This document shows positions 7,226 through 15,618 of a stretch of DNA of 64,000 nt, piece by piece. The notes beneath the pieces were generated by a model. That model worked only from the letters and a program-made list of their open reading frames with translations. It ran no database searches and was not told the DNA's origin. Source of the stretch: Terriglobia bacterium (GTDB taxonomy: Bacteria; Acidobacteriota; Terriglobia; Terriglobales; Acidobacteriaceae). Both the position numbers and the translations under genes were made by a program. Where the stretch lies: positions 1 through 64,000 of the forward strand of contig JAIQFZ010000005.1 in assembly GCA_020073015.1 (NCBI GenBank). The letters are read 5' to 3'. Position 1 is the first letter of the stretch. Every line of letters begins with the position of its first letter.

Positions 7226-9067
7226 GTGCTCGATTTTTTAGGTGACCTCAGGCGCACTCATATGTGCGGGGCTCTGCGCCCCTCTGACGCAGGCAAGAAG
7301 GTTGTCCTCATGGGATGGGTCAACCGCCGCCGCGACCTCGGCAGCATCATCTTTGTCGATTTGCGCGACCGCACCGGTGTCACCCAAGTCGTGTTCAACC
7401 GCGAACTGAATGCCGCCGTTCACGACAAAGCTGAAGACCTGCGCAATGAGTTCGTCATCGCTGCCATCGGCACGGTCAAGAAGCGCGACGCCGATACCAT
7501 CAATCCCAACATCCCCACCGGCGAAGTTGAACTCGTGACGGAAGAGCTGCGCATTCTCAACGTTTCGAAGCAACTGCCTTTCCTCCCTTCCGACACCGTG
7601 CTCGCGAACGAAGAAATGCGGCTGAAATACCGCTACATCGATCTGCGGCGCGACGCCATGCAGTTCAACATCGAACTGCGCCACAAGGTCGCGCTCGCCA
7701 TCCGCGACAACCTCGCCTCGCAGGGCTTCTTCGAAATTGAAACGCCCTTCATGACGCGTTCCACGCCCGAAGGCGCGCGCGATTACCTCGTCCCGAGCCG
7801 CGTGCAGCCGGGCTCTTTCTACGCCCTGCCGCAGTCGCCACAACTGTTCAAGCAGATCCTCATGATCTCCGGCTTCGACAAGTATTTTCAGATTGTGCGC
7901 TGCTTCCGCGACGAAGACTTGCGCGCCGACCGCCAGCCCGAGTTCACGCAGATCGATCTGGAAATGTCATACCCGCAGCCCGAGCGCGTGTGGGAAGTGG
8001 TGGAAGGCTTCCTGACCGCCGCTTTCAAAGCGGCCGGCCACGAAATCAAAACGCCCTTCCCGCGCATGGACTACGACGACGCCATCCGCCAGTACGGCAT
8101 CGACAAGCCCGACCTGCGCCTGCCCGCCTTCACCGACGTGCGCGACTGCTTCACGCCCGCCGATCTCGAGCAGCTGGCCATCAACAAAGACCTGCCGGTG
8201 ATTGCGATTCGCACGCCGGGGGTTGGCGAGTTGTCGAGAAAAGAGCGCGACGACATCAAGCCGCTCTTTGTCTCGAAGGGCGGAGCGCGCGTGTTCGAAG
8301 ACTTCAAGCGCATCGAAAACAAATTCGCCGAAGCGGGTGCGAAAGTTCGTCAGAAGACCGGCGCCGCCGCGGACGATCTGCTCGTGCTTGTGGTCGGCTC
8401 GGCCCAAGCCGGAAAAACGCCCGGACGTGACGACCATCCCGCAGCCAAGCGCAAAGTCACGCCCGCCGAGCTGGCGATCTACGCCTCGGCTGGCATCTTA
8501 CGGGTAGCCCTCGCGCAGAAATACGCCGATCGGCACGGCATCTTCCAGAAGAGCGGCGACCCGGGAAAAGACTTCCGCTTCCTCTGGGTGACGAACTTCC
8601 CCATGTTCGAGTACGACGAAGCCGACCGCCGCTGGGTAGCCGCGCACCATCCCTTTACCTCGCCGCACGATGAAGACATGGACAAGCTCGAAAGCGATCC
8701 CGCCATGGTGCGCGCGCTCGCCTACGACGTGGTGCTGAATGGCACGGAGCTGGGCTCGGGCTCGGTCCGTATTCACCGCCAGGATATTCAGCGCAAAATC
8801 TTCCACGCCCTCGGCATGACCGAAGAAGAAGCGCGCTCCCGCTTCGGCTTTTTCCTGGAAGCGCTCGAGTACGGCACGCCTCCGCACGGCGGCATTGCGC
8901 TCGGGCTGGACCGCATCGTGATGATCCTGGCGGGCGCTGACAGCCTCCGCGAAGTCATCCCCTTCCCCAAAACCGCCGCCGCTAAGGACCTGATGGTGGA
9001 AGCGCCCACGCCGGTGGCGGAGGGGCAGTTGCGGGAATTGGGGATTGGGGTGGTGGTGAAGAAGTAG
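7226..9067 (+). CDS. aspS: Aspartyl-tRNA synthetase, bacterial type
   Basis: This is a class IIb synthetase of 613 aa, the usual bacterial length with the inserted GAD domain. The N-terminal OB fold carries GWVNRRRDLGSIIFVDLRDR. Motif 2 is FRDEDLRADRQPEFTQIDLE and motif 3 is GIALGLDRIVMILAG. The start is a GTG at 7226; a later ATG at 7262 (MCGALRP) is an alternative. The residue after RRRD is Leu, as in the discriminating E. coli enzyme, rather than His as in non-discriminating AspRS; this is only a hint at tRNA-Asp specificity. Confidence 0.96.
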   Translation: MLDFLGDLRRTHMCGALRPSDAGKKVVLMGWVNRRRDLGSIIFVDLRDRTGVTQVVFNRELNAAVHDKAEDLRNEFVIAAIGTVKKRDADTINPNIPTGEVELVTEELRILNVSKQLPFLPSDTVLANEEMRLKYRYIDLRRDAMQFNIELRHKVALAIRDNLASQGFFEIETPFMTRSTPEGARDYLVPSRVQPGSFYALPQSPQLFKQILMISGFDKYFQIVRCFRDEDLRADRQPEFTQIDLEMSYPQPERVWEVVEGFLTAAFKAAGHEIKTPFPRMDYDDAIRQYGIDKPDLRLPAFTDVRDCFTPADLEQLAINKDLPVIAIRTPGVGELSRKERDDIKPLFVSKGGARVFEDFKRIENKFAEAGAKVRQKTGAAADDLLVLVVGSAQAGKTPGRDDHPAAKRKVTPAELAIYASAGILRVALAQKYADRHGIFQKSGDPGKDFRFLWVTNFPMFEYDEADRRWVAAHHPFTSPHDEDMDKLESDPAMVRALAYDVVLNGTELGSGSVRIHRQDIQRKIFHALGMTEEEARSRFGFFLEALEYGTPPHGGIALGLDRIVMILAGADSLREVIPFPKTAAAKDLMVEAPTPVAEGQLRELGIGVVVKK

Positions 9068-9084
9068 GCAATACCGATCATAGA

Positions 9085-9280
9085 CGGGGGGCTGGCCCAC
9101 CCTTTCCCCCAAACCAACCGGGGTTGCCCCATCCTTGCCGCGTTCTTTGCGGCAAGGGTGGGCAAGGCACGGTTCGCACACCAGTGACGATCCATTTCAT
9201 ATTAAGAGCATCGCTACCGACAGTATCGCCACCCACCCTTCGCAAAGTGCGCGAAGGATGGGGCACCCACTGTGTTGGTA
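9085..9280. repeat. Cluster of 'CCCACC...GGTGGGGCACCCAC' hairpin repeats
   Basis: This gene-free stretch after aspS contains at least two hairpins of one family. One is CCTTGCCGC/GCGGCAAGG, around 9134-9158. The other has a CCTTCGC/GCGAAGG stem ending in GGATGGGGCACCCACTGT near 9237-9273. The element inside the UPF0280 gene (24451-24490) ends almost identically in GTGGGGCACCCATTGT. No coding potential is seen. Confidence 0.6.
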
Positions 9281-9343
9281 GTGCCAGCGAGAGCAGAAGC
9301 CTGGGCCACCGGGGGCGTCTCGTTCCGCCAGCACCGTTACCCT

Positions 9344-9409
9344 GTCTTCCTGAGCGCAGTAGCAGCTTCGCGGACGCGAAGCTGCTGCGGAGTCGAAGGA
9401 CCCCTACCT
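9344..9409. repeat. Dispersed 'CTTCCTGAGCG...GTCGAAGGACCCCTACC' repeat, second copy
   Basis: This is the same family as 4155-4218, in the same orientation, with a different stem (AGCAGCTTCGC/GCGAAGCTGCT, loop GGAC). It lies in the 490-base gap between aspS and the nuclease gene. Confidence 0.7.
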
Positions 9410-9503
9410 CACATACGCCTCGTCGACCGTGGAGAGGCATTCTCACGATGCTGCCGAGTCCACGGGGAGAATGCCCTGCGTTGTCATTGTTGGATTTTGG
9501 ATA

Positions 9504-9569
9504 GGTAGGGATCCTTCGACTCCGCGGAAACTTCACTTCGTGAAGTTCCCGCTCCGCTCAGGATGACAA
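9504..9569. repeat. Dispersed repeat, third copy, inverted
   Basis: GGTAGGGATCCTTCGACTCC... and ...CGCTCAGGATGAC are the reverse complement of the ends seen at 4155 and 9344, around the stem AACTTCAC/GTGAAGTT. It overlaps the 3' end of the nuclease gene by a few codons. Together with 9344-9409 it makes an inverted pair about 95 bases apart. Confidence 0.7.
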
Positions 9570-10130
9570 AGAGGTTGAGGCCGCCGCCGGGTTCGGAAAT
9601 TCATCGCTCGTCGGAAGGGAACATGGCCCGCCTAACTCAGCGAGTGCATCCTCTGCCGCGGCATGCAAGGTGTGGCCGCCGGCCCTCTTGCCGATGGATT
9701 CGCTTAGCAGGTGCCAGGCTTCCTCATACTGACCGTGACGATTCCGCTTGCCTCCGGGGATGACACACATCGTCTTCCGCCGAATCGCTACGCTGGCCGG
9801 AACGATGTACCAGAGATCCTCCGGGATGATATACACCGCGAGAAAATCGAAGTCCGACACGCGATACGGCCTGTCAGAATTGCGCCGCGCGTCAATTACA
9901 TACATATTCTGCTTGTAGTGTGTCCGCATGAACCGATGTCGAGACATGGTGGACTTTACCTGCACGCGGATGAAGCATCCGCGGAGGTCGATGGCGACGT
10001 CATAGGGGGCGCTTTCTCCCCACGGTTTGGATAGTTTGAAGCCCAGTTCGGCGGCCTTGGCCATGAAGAGCAATTCTGCCCATTCGCCACGCTCTTTGGG
10101 TTTCCGGATACGCATGCCCGCTGATTTCAA
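9558..10130 (-). CDS. PD-(D/E)XK nuclease-like protein (PDDEXK_5 type)
   Basis: The protein resembles the small PD-(D/E)XK family associated with group I introns. An N-terminal Glu lies in RGEWAELLF, the catalytic Asp in YDVAIDL, and the Q-x-K motif in IRVQVKST. The best start is a TTG at 10130, 6 nt after a strong AGGGGGG site, giving 190 aa. The track's ATG at 10166 lies inside a terminator-like hairpin, and the ATG at 10115 has no good ribosome-binding site. No intron or methylase partner is seen. The gene is flanked by repeats and an unusually AT-rich upstream region, which suggests a recent arrival. The C-terminus runs into the repeat at 9504-9569. Confidence 0.7.
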   Translation of the reverse strand: MKSAGMRIRKPKERGEWAELLFMAKAAELGFKLSKPWGESAPYDVAIDLRGCFIRVQVKSTMSRHRFMRTHYKQNMYVIDARRNSDRPYRVSDFDFLAVYIIPEDLWYIVPASVAIRRKTMCVIPGGKRNRHGQYEEAWHLLSESIGKRAGGHTLHAAAEDALAELGGPCSLPTSDEFPNPAAASTSLSS

Positions 10131-10152
10131 ATGAATCCCCCCTGAAATGAAA

Positions 10153-10178
10153 AAGGCGCAGCCCATGGGCCACGCCTT
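10153..10178 (-). terminator. Intrinsic-terminator-like hairpin in the leader of the nuclease gene
   Basis: The sequence is a 26-nt palindrome, AAGGCG-ca-GCCCATGGGC-ca-CGCCTT. On the minus strand it continues TTTCATTTC, giving a 5-base T-run. It lies between the likely promoter (10199) and the likely start codon (10130), where it could act as an attenuator. Confidence 0.5.
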
Positions 10179-10198
10179 AACTTCTTCCTTATATTTCT

Positions 10199-10207
10199 AT
10201 TATAGCA
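10199..10207 (-). promoter_or_regulatory. Extended -10 promoter for the nuclease gene
   Basis: On the minus strand the sequence reads TGCTATAAT, a perfect -10 hexamer with the TGn extension, in an AT-rich island unlike the rest of the window. No good -35 is visible, as is common for extended -10 promoters. Transcription would start about 60 bases before the TTG start codon. Confidence 0.5.
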
Positions 10208-10337
10208 TAGTGAATTAGGCCATTCCGAACGGTTTGCTGAAAATACATTTGGTGTGGATGCAGGATTTTAGCGTGATTCGTGTAATTCCTGCCCATTGAC
10301 AAGATTTCGGTTCGAGGCCGCCAGACAGCCTCCCGCG

Positions 10338-11591
10338 CTACGGCACATTCACCGTCACGGTCGCGCTGGTCCGCCCATATTGATTCGTCGCGTACAGCGT
10401 GTAGGTAGTCGTCGCGGTCGGCTTCACGGTCACTTTCGTGTCGCGCACCGCACCCGCGCCGGGGGACACGATCTTGTACATCGCGTTGCTGGCACTCCAT
10501 GACAGGGTCACGCTGCCGCCCGAAGAAACGTGGGTTGCGGACGCGGTGAAGCTGCTGATAGTGGGCGCAGATCCCGTCGGATAGCTCGAGTTCGTATAGA
10601 CCGGACTGATCTGCAAGACTTCAAACGCCGACGAGGGCACCGTCTTCAGTTGATCCAGTTCCGTGCTCCACCGGCTGTCGGAAACACCAGTGACGTACAA
10701 CGCGCTGCCGTTGTCGGCCAGAATCAGGCCGTACTTTTTCATCGCGGTCAGGATGGTCTGAACATTGCTCGAAAATCCGGAAATGTCGTAGCTCGACTTC
10801 AGGCGCAACCGCATGCCCATGGGGGGAGCGGTCGGATCGCTTGAGTTCGCTGCCAGGTGCGAAGCCGGAGGCGTGAACGCTGCTCTGGTATGGGGCAGGG
10901 TGAAACGAAAGGCGTGCTGAATCTTACCGGCGGCTACTTCGTCGTAGCGCACTAGTCCCGGGAAAATCGGCAAGCCTGCTGCATCGGCCGAAGTCCAGGT
11001 GTAGGGCCGCTGCTCGTTACCCAGCAGGTCCCAGACCGCGGTCGAGTCGGCATTCCAGCTGCCGTCAGAGTTCACCGACGCGTTATACATTTCGTAAAGA
11101 AAGCAATTGTTGTTGTCGAGGACGAGCACATGGCGGTCGCCCGTACTCGACGATCCGCCTTCCACCGGTGCATTCGCGGGGACCGGCATTGGCCCCGGAT
11201 CGCTCTCGTCCCCGTAAGCGCCCAGGTTCACATTCACCATCGCCTGATTTCCGTCTACCACGACGTAGGGAATGCCGTACGTGGGGTCGGTTCCCCAATC
11301 GGGGTGCATATTTACCGCGCCCACCCAGTTGCTCATGATGGTGGCGGAATTCGGATCGACCGGCGCAGACGAGATGTCGGTATTCCACAAGCTGCTGCTG
11401 GTGAATGGAACAAATCCTCCCAAGCTCGCCCTCTGGCCGGTAGACATGACGCTGCAGGCCAGGTTCCCGCCGCCCGAGCCGCCGCCGCTCCCGGGCGAAG
11501 ACGTCACGCCGCAGCCAGCCAGCAACACTACTAAGATGGTGAAGACCAACCACAGGCGACACGGCTTGCAGGAAAAATGATCGGGGAACAT
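10338..11591 (-). CDS. Predicted lipoprotein with C-terminal Ig-like domain, function unknown
   Basis: The protein has a lipoprotein signal (LVFTILVVLLAGC) followed by a Gly/Ser linker (SSPGSGGGSGGG). The body, about 300 residues, contains NWVGAVNMHPDWGTDPTYGIPY and a DNNNCFLYEMYNAS stretch; I do not recognise a catalytic family. The last 90 residues (APTISSFTASATHVSSGGSVTLSWS...) look like a bacterial Ig-like beta-sandwich. It is probably anchored on the outside of a membrane. The start is the ATG at 11591; the track's 11612 is a GTG in the same frame. A CRP-like site lies 160 bases upstream. Confidence 0.65.
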   Translation of the reverse strand: MFPDHFSCKPCRLWLVFTILVVLLAGCGVTSSPGSGGGSGGGNLACSVMSTGQRASLGGFVPFTSSSLWNTDISSAPVDPNSATIMSNWVGAVNMHPDWGTDPTYGIPYVVVDGNQAMVNVNLGAYGDESDPGPMPVPANAPVEGGSSSTGDRHVLVLDNNNCFLYEMYNASVNSDGSWNADSTAVWDLLGNEQRPYTWTSADAAGLPIFPGLVRYDEVAAGKIQHAFRFTLPHTRAAFTPPASHLAANSSDPTAPPMGMRLRLKSSYDISGFSSNVQTILTAMKKYGLILADNGSALYVTGVSDSRWSTELDQLKTVPSSAFEVLQISPVYTNSSYPTGSAPTISSFTASATHVSSGGSVTLSWSASNAMYKIVSPGAGAVRDTKVTVKPTATTTYTLYATNQYGRTSATVTVNVP

Positions 11592-11752
11592 TGCGTACCG
11601 ATTCTGCCCCACAACTCACGAACGCAAAAGACGCGTTCGGACATGTCTGGTTGCCGGGTTTCACGCATGCCTTCTGTGCGCTGATCGAAGGCCAGGCTCC
11701 ACCCGGATGAGGTTGGATGAGAGTCGTCTTCGTCTGGGAGCGGTGGATCCCT

Positions 11753-11768
11753 TGTGATGTGCATCACG
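11753..11768. promoter_or_regulatory. CRP/FNR-type operator
   Basis: TGTGA-TGTGCA-TCACG matches the CRP consensus TGTGA-N6-TCACA at nine of ten arm positions. It lies in the divergent region between the lipoprotein gene and the small ORF starting at 11840. No full-length CRP regulator gene is in the window. Confidence 0.45.
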
Positions 11769-11839
11769 CAGAGCTGTGATTGTCCCTACCGCAGGCGCGC
11801 TGGTCCTGGGCAATACTCCAAAGCAGTAAGGAGTTGTCT

Positions 11840-12067
11840 ATGGCATTACCGGCAATCGTTTGGCGAAATCCTAATTCCGTTTCGCGGTGCCGCGTCTGGA
11901 ACCGCGCGAAACACGAGGCTTCTCGAAGTCTCTACCTGGTGGTGGAGTCGGCATCTGAGGAGCAGCGCCAGTGGAAAGGCCTGCCCAATCTCGAGATCAT
12001 CCAAGGCGGCGCGGCGGCGGCCACTCGACCCGTACGCGAACGGCAGAGCCTTCCGTCGGGAGCATGA
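11840..12067 (+). CDS. Small hypothetical protein
   Basis: This 75-aa ORF starts at an ATG with a TAAGGAG ribosome-binding site 6 nt upstream. The track's longer version starts before that site. The sequence (MALPAIVWRNPNSVSRCRVW..., later SLYLVVESASEEQRQWKGLPNLEII) has no recognised domain, no signal peptide and no membrane segment. It lies downstream of the CRP-like site. The good ribosome-binding site is the main support. Confidence 0.45.
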   Translation: MALPAIVWRNPNSVSRCRVWNRAKHEASRSLYLVVESASEEQRQWKGLPNLEIIQGGAAAATRPVRERQSLPSGA

Positions 12068-12091
12068 GAAGCCCCCTTTGCGACCTACATC

Positions 12092-12212
12092 TTGACCTCG
12101 GCGGCTAAAGCCCCCCCTGAAAACAAACCGCTTATCGCGGCGCTGAAGCGCTGCGGCACCCAAAATCAAGTGCAACATCGCCTTTTTCCGCATCCGTGAA
12201 GTCGTGCCCTTC
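12092..12212. repeat. 'CGGCTAAAGCC / GCGCTGAAGCGC' repeat region
   Basis: This non-coding stretch has GGCGGCTAAAGCCCC and GGCGCTGAAGCGCTGCGGC, members of the same dispersed palindrome family. It occupies the gap between the small ORF and the PLP lyase gene. Confidence 0.65.
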
Positions 12213-12236
12213 CCTGTTCGATTTAGACTCTTTGTC

Positions 12237-13400
12237 ATGGCCAAGAACTGGAAAACGAAGCTGATTCACTCGGACGCCAAGATCCCGAAAGGATTTCGCT
12301 CACTGTCGGTGGGTGTGCAACGTGGGTCGACGGTGTTGTTTCCGGATGCGGCGTCGGTCAAGGACGACTGGGACCAGTACGAGGTGGGGTACACATACGG
12401 GTTGTATGGGACTCCGACTACTCTGGAACTGGCGGCGCGCATCTGCGAGTTGGAGGGCGGGTTCCGGACGCTGATCACACCGGGTGGGCAGTGTGCAATC
12501 TCGCTCATCAATCTCGCGCTTCTGAAGGCGGGGGATCACGTTTTGATCCCGGAGAGCGTGTACACGCCGAATCGCAAGTTTGCGGCGCAGGTTCTGCGGC
12601 GATTTGGCGTGGAGGTGGGATTTTACGCTCCGGAAGGGGGCGCCGGAATTCAGACGTTATTTCGCGAGAACACGCGGATGGTGTGGTGCGAGAGTCCCGG
12701 GTCGATCACGATGGAAGTGCAGGACGTGCCGGCGATCGCGGAGGTGGCGCATCGTGCCGGAGCCATGGTCGTGATGGATAACACCTGGTCGGCGGGCGTG
12801 TATTTTGACGCCTTCGCGCACGGCGTGGATGTGACGATGCAGGCGATCACGAAGTATGTCGGGGGGCATAGTGATCTATTGCTGGGGTCGATCACGACGC
12901 GGGAGGAGACAGCGTGGCGGCGGCTGGGCGCGACCCAACAACTGGTGGGCTGCGCGGCTTCTCCGGACGATTGCAGCCTGGCGCTGCGCGGGTTGAAGAC
13001 ACTGGCGGTGCGACTGAAAGCTATTGAAGACGCCACGCTGACTTTGGCGCGCTGGCTGAGTGAGCGTCCGGAGATTGAACGCGTGCTGCACCCGGCGCTT
13101 CCGTCTTGTCCGGGACATGAATTCTGGAAGCGCGACTTCAGGGGGTCGACAGGCGTGTTCTCAATCGTGTTTCAGCCGCGATTCAGCAAGGCGCAGGTGC
13201 AGGGATTCGTGGACAAGCTGGAGTTGTTTGAGATCGGGTACAGCTGGGCAGGGGTGACGAGCCTCGCGGTGGCGTACGACTTTCATGCCACGCGCGGACG
13301 TCCGGAGTATGGGCATCGCATCGTGCGGCTGAATATTGGGCTGGAGGATGTGGACGATTTGAAGGCGGACCTGCGGGTGGCGCTGGATTCGTTGGGGTGA
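12237..13400 (+). CDS. metC: Cys/Met-metabolism PLP enzyme, cystathionine beta-lyase type
   Basis: This 387-aa cytosolic enzyme is of the trans-sulfuration family. It probably cleaves cystathionine to homocysteine, pyruvate and ammonia. The PLP lysine lies in MQAITKYVGGHSDLLLG, the Asp contacting the cofactor ring in VVMDNTWSAG, and the substrate-side Tyr near YTYGLYGTPT. The long YVGGHSD segment and the overall pattern fit the proteobacterial-type beta-lyase. The start is the ATG at 12237 (MAKNWKTKLIH); the track's extension runs into a repeat. It stands alone with no other methionine genes nearby. Confidence 0.85.
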   Translation: MAKNWKTKLIHSDAKIPKGFRSLSVGVQRGSTVLFPDAASVKDDWDQYEVGYTYGLYGTPTTLELAARICELEGGFRTLITPGGQCAISLINLALLKAGDHVLIPESVYTPNRKFAAQVLRRFGVEVGFYAPEGGAGIQTLFRENTRMVWCESPGSITMEVQDVPAIAEVAHRAGAMVVMDNTWSAGVYFDAFAHGVDVTMQAITKYVGGHSDLLLGSITTREETAWRRLGATQQLVGCAASPDDCSLALRGLKTLAVRLKAIEDATLTLARWLSERPEIERVLHPALPSCPGHEFWKRDFRGSTGVFSIVFQPRFSKAQVQGFVDKLELFEIGYSWAGVTSLAVAYDFHATRGRPEYGHRIVRLNIGLEDVDDLKADLRVALDSLG

Positions 13401-13535
13401 AAGATCACCCAGGTCAGATGAAGGGACAACTCTAGACTGGATTTGTAGCCAGGGATCCATCCGCCATCTGATGTCTGCAGTCGATTCGGAGCCCAGCCAG
13501 TCTGCCGTTTCGCAGATCGGAGTTTGGCGTGGGCC

Positions 13536-13817
13536 TCAGAACATAGCGCAGGCCTCGGCGACTCTCTCGATCATGGATTCCAGTGCGGCCCGACGTGCTT
13601 CGAGTTTCGTTTTTAATTGCGGATCAGGACAGGCTGCGGCTTCACTGGATGCGTTGGTCCAACTCGCGACCAGGATTTCGCGCAGTTGGTCGAGTTCGTC
13701 GAAGTCGAAGCGAAGGTCGTTCGCCATAATGCGGTCGAGCAAACCGGCGGGATCGCCCTGGTTGAGAAGGATCTCCGCGAACAGCTTTAATTCCTCGGGC
13801 GAAAAGTGGAGTTTCAT
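13536..13817 (-). CDS. Hypothetical helical protein
   Basis: The protein is 93 aa, acidic and almost wholly helical in character (SPEELKLFAEILLNQGDPAGLLDRIMAND...). A clear AGGAGG ribosome-binding site precedes the ATG, so it is very probably expressed. It has no signal peptide and no recognised domain. It lies near a universal stress protein and a cyclic-nucleotide-domain protein on the same strand, which may be incidental. Confidence 0.7.
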   Translation of the reverse strand: MKLHFSPEELKLFAEILLNQGDPAGLLDRIMANDLRFDFDELDQLREILVASWTNASSEAAACPDPQLKTKLEARRAALESMIERVAEACAMF

Positions 13818-13960
13818 GGCAACCTCCTGGTGCAGCGTATCACTCGCTTGGCGCTCTTGACCTCCTGGTAGCGCCGGCTTCTTCCCAAAGCGTTGGGGTC
13901 GCGCCCACCTTCGGCTCGCTCAGGGCAGGCTAGCCTCCGGGGTGGCGCTCCATCTTCTCT

Positions 13961-14848
13961 TCAGGCGCGGACTGTGAGTACCGGACAGTGCGCGTCGCTG
14001 ATGACTTCGCATGCCGTTGTCCAGGGCACATGCGAGTCGATGGCCGGAAAGGGCGTGTGATGGACGCCCATCACGATGAGACCGGCCTGCTTGTCACGGG
14101 CCATGGTAAGGATTGCGGGCGCCGCCAGGTCGAAGTGGACCGCGAAATCAATCTTGCAACTGGGCTCGTGGTCGGAAGGAATCATCTCTTCCAGACGTTT
14201 CTGATAGTAGTGGGCCATCTCCGATTGCTGCTCCCAGGGAACGAGCGGGGCGGCATGCAACAGGATCAACTCAGCGTGGTTTTCTTCCGCCAGCGCGATG
14301 GCAAAGGGGAGCGCATGAAATGAGCCCTTCGAGAAGTCGGTGGCGAGGATGATGCGGTCCGGTTTCCAGGCTTGATGCGCTTTGAGTTCTGAACCGGGCC
14401 CGACGGTGAGGACCGGGCACGTTGCTTTGCGGAAGATCTGCTCGGCGACAGAACCCATGAACAGCTTGGAGAGACCCTTGCGTCCATGGGTACCGAGCAC
14501 CACCAGATCGATGTGCTCATGCACGATCAGATCGGAGATGATGGACGGCGGATACCCTTTTTCGACCAGTAATTCGTGACGCAGACCCTCGAAATCTCTG
14601 GTGTCGGCATACTTCTGCATGCCCTGTTTTGCCTCTTGCCATTCCAGGTCGAGGTCGACGGGCGGGGGCACCGGCGTCATTCCGGCCACGGGTTCGATGG
14701 GCACGGCGTGGGCGACAATGACTTTGGAGTCATAGCAGTGAGCGAGGCTCAACGCGTACGGGAAAGCGGCCTCGGAAGATGGGGAGAAGTCTGTGGCGAA
14801 CAAGATTGAGTTGAACGCGATGCGGGTACTTGCCTGGGAAGTCGCCAT
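13961..14848 (-). CDS. Tandem-domain universal stress protein
   Basis: This is a 295-aa protein of two UspA domains. The start at 14848 is fixed by AGGAGG 7 nt upstream; the track's start is 8 codons earlier. The first domain has the ATP-binding G-2x-G-9x-G(S/T) motif in LGTHGRKGLSKLFMGS. In the second domain the corresponding stretch is MGVHHTPFPAIDSHVPWTT, which lacks those glycines, so only one half is likely to bind nucleotide. The role is probably in stress or energy-status response in the cytoplasm. It is followed at the other end by a cNMP-domain gene on the same strand. Confidence 0.9.
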   Translation of the reverse strand: MATSQASTRIAFNSILFATDFSPSSEAAFPYALSLAHCYDSKVIVAHAVPIEPVAGMTPVPPPVDLDLEWQEAKQGMQKYADTRDFEGLRHELLVEKGYPPSIISDLIVHEHIDLVVLGTHGRKGLSKLFMGSVAEQIFRKATCPVLTVGPGSELKAHQAWKPDRIILATDFSKGSFHALPFAIALAEENHAELILLHAAPLVPWEQQSEMAHYYQKRLEEMIPSDHEPSCKIDFAVHFDLAAPAILTMARDKQAGLIVMGVHHTPFPAIDSHVPWTTACEVISDAHCPVLTVRA

Positions 14849-14999
14849 GATGCACCTCCTGTCAGGCGGCAATGGATCTATTGCATTTATACCTCCCCGC
14901 TCCCGGCATGGCAGTGACTGGAGTCACCAGGGAGAGTGAGGAAAAGCTGGTTGGGAAACGATGGTGAGGAGACCGTCTTCGACGATGGCTGCGGCCGGG

Positions 15000-15434
15000 T
15001 TACGCTTTTGCTCGACGGCCCGAACCGTTCTGCTTGAATGCAGAACGGATGTCGGAGATCTCGCCGCTGAGCATGTCCATCACCTGGAAACAGAGGGCGG
15101 GGTTGCGCTGGAGACACGTCAGGACCGCATTGCGAGGTACAAAGGCCAATTCGGAGTCTTCGACCACCTTGGCGGTCAGGCTGTAGGGGTTGCCGGAGAC
15201 GGTAGCCGGTAACCCGGCAATGGCTCGGGGGCCGAGGATTCTGGCGGGAAAGACCTGGGTTTCGCAATCGAGAGCCAGGCTGACTCGTCCGCTGCGAATG
15301 AGGAACACGCCGGAGACGTCCTCGCCCCTCCGGAATAAGATCGCTCCCTTTGGTTTGAAGACGATGGTCGCCAGACGCTCCAGTTCTGCCTGCAGTTCAG
15401 GCGACGGAATCAGATTTTTGCCAGGAGTCGCCAT
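15000..15434 (-). CDS. Stand-alone cyclic-nucleotide-binding-domain protein
   Basis: The protein is 144 aa and consists of one CRP-type beta-roll (KGAILFRRGEDVSGVFLIRSGRVSLAL) plus the C-helix. There is no helix-turn-helix, so it is not a DNA-binding regulator by itself. The phosphate-binding cassette is degenerate: where CRP has GE...R-T/S-A, it reads AIAGLPATVSGNPYSLTAKV. Ligand binding is therefore doubtful. It sits upstream of the universal stress protein gene on the same strand with a 150-base gap. Confidence 0.75.
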   Translation of the reverse strand: MATPGKNLIPSPELQAELERLATIVFKPKGAILFRRGEDVSGVFLIRSGRVSLALDCETQVFPARILGPRAIAGLPATVSGNPYSLTAKVVEDSELAFVPRNAVLTCLQRNPALCFQVMDMLSGEISDIRSAFKQNGSGRRAKA

Positions 15435-15618
15435 TACACCCTCTCCCCGTGGGACCTATTTAGCCGCGTGGCAAACATGGTTTCTGTGACGCCGATCACC
15501 GGTGCGCGTGACGGCTTCGGAGAAACCCGGCTGGCCAGGTTTTTGGCTCCGCCCAGCGTGGGGTCAGGTACACTGGGCGTTCAAACCTTTGGAAGCAGCC
15601 GGGATCTGGAGCCTATCC

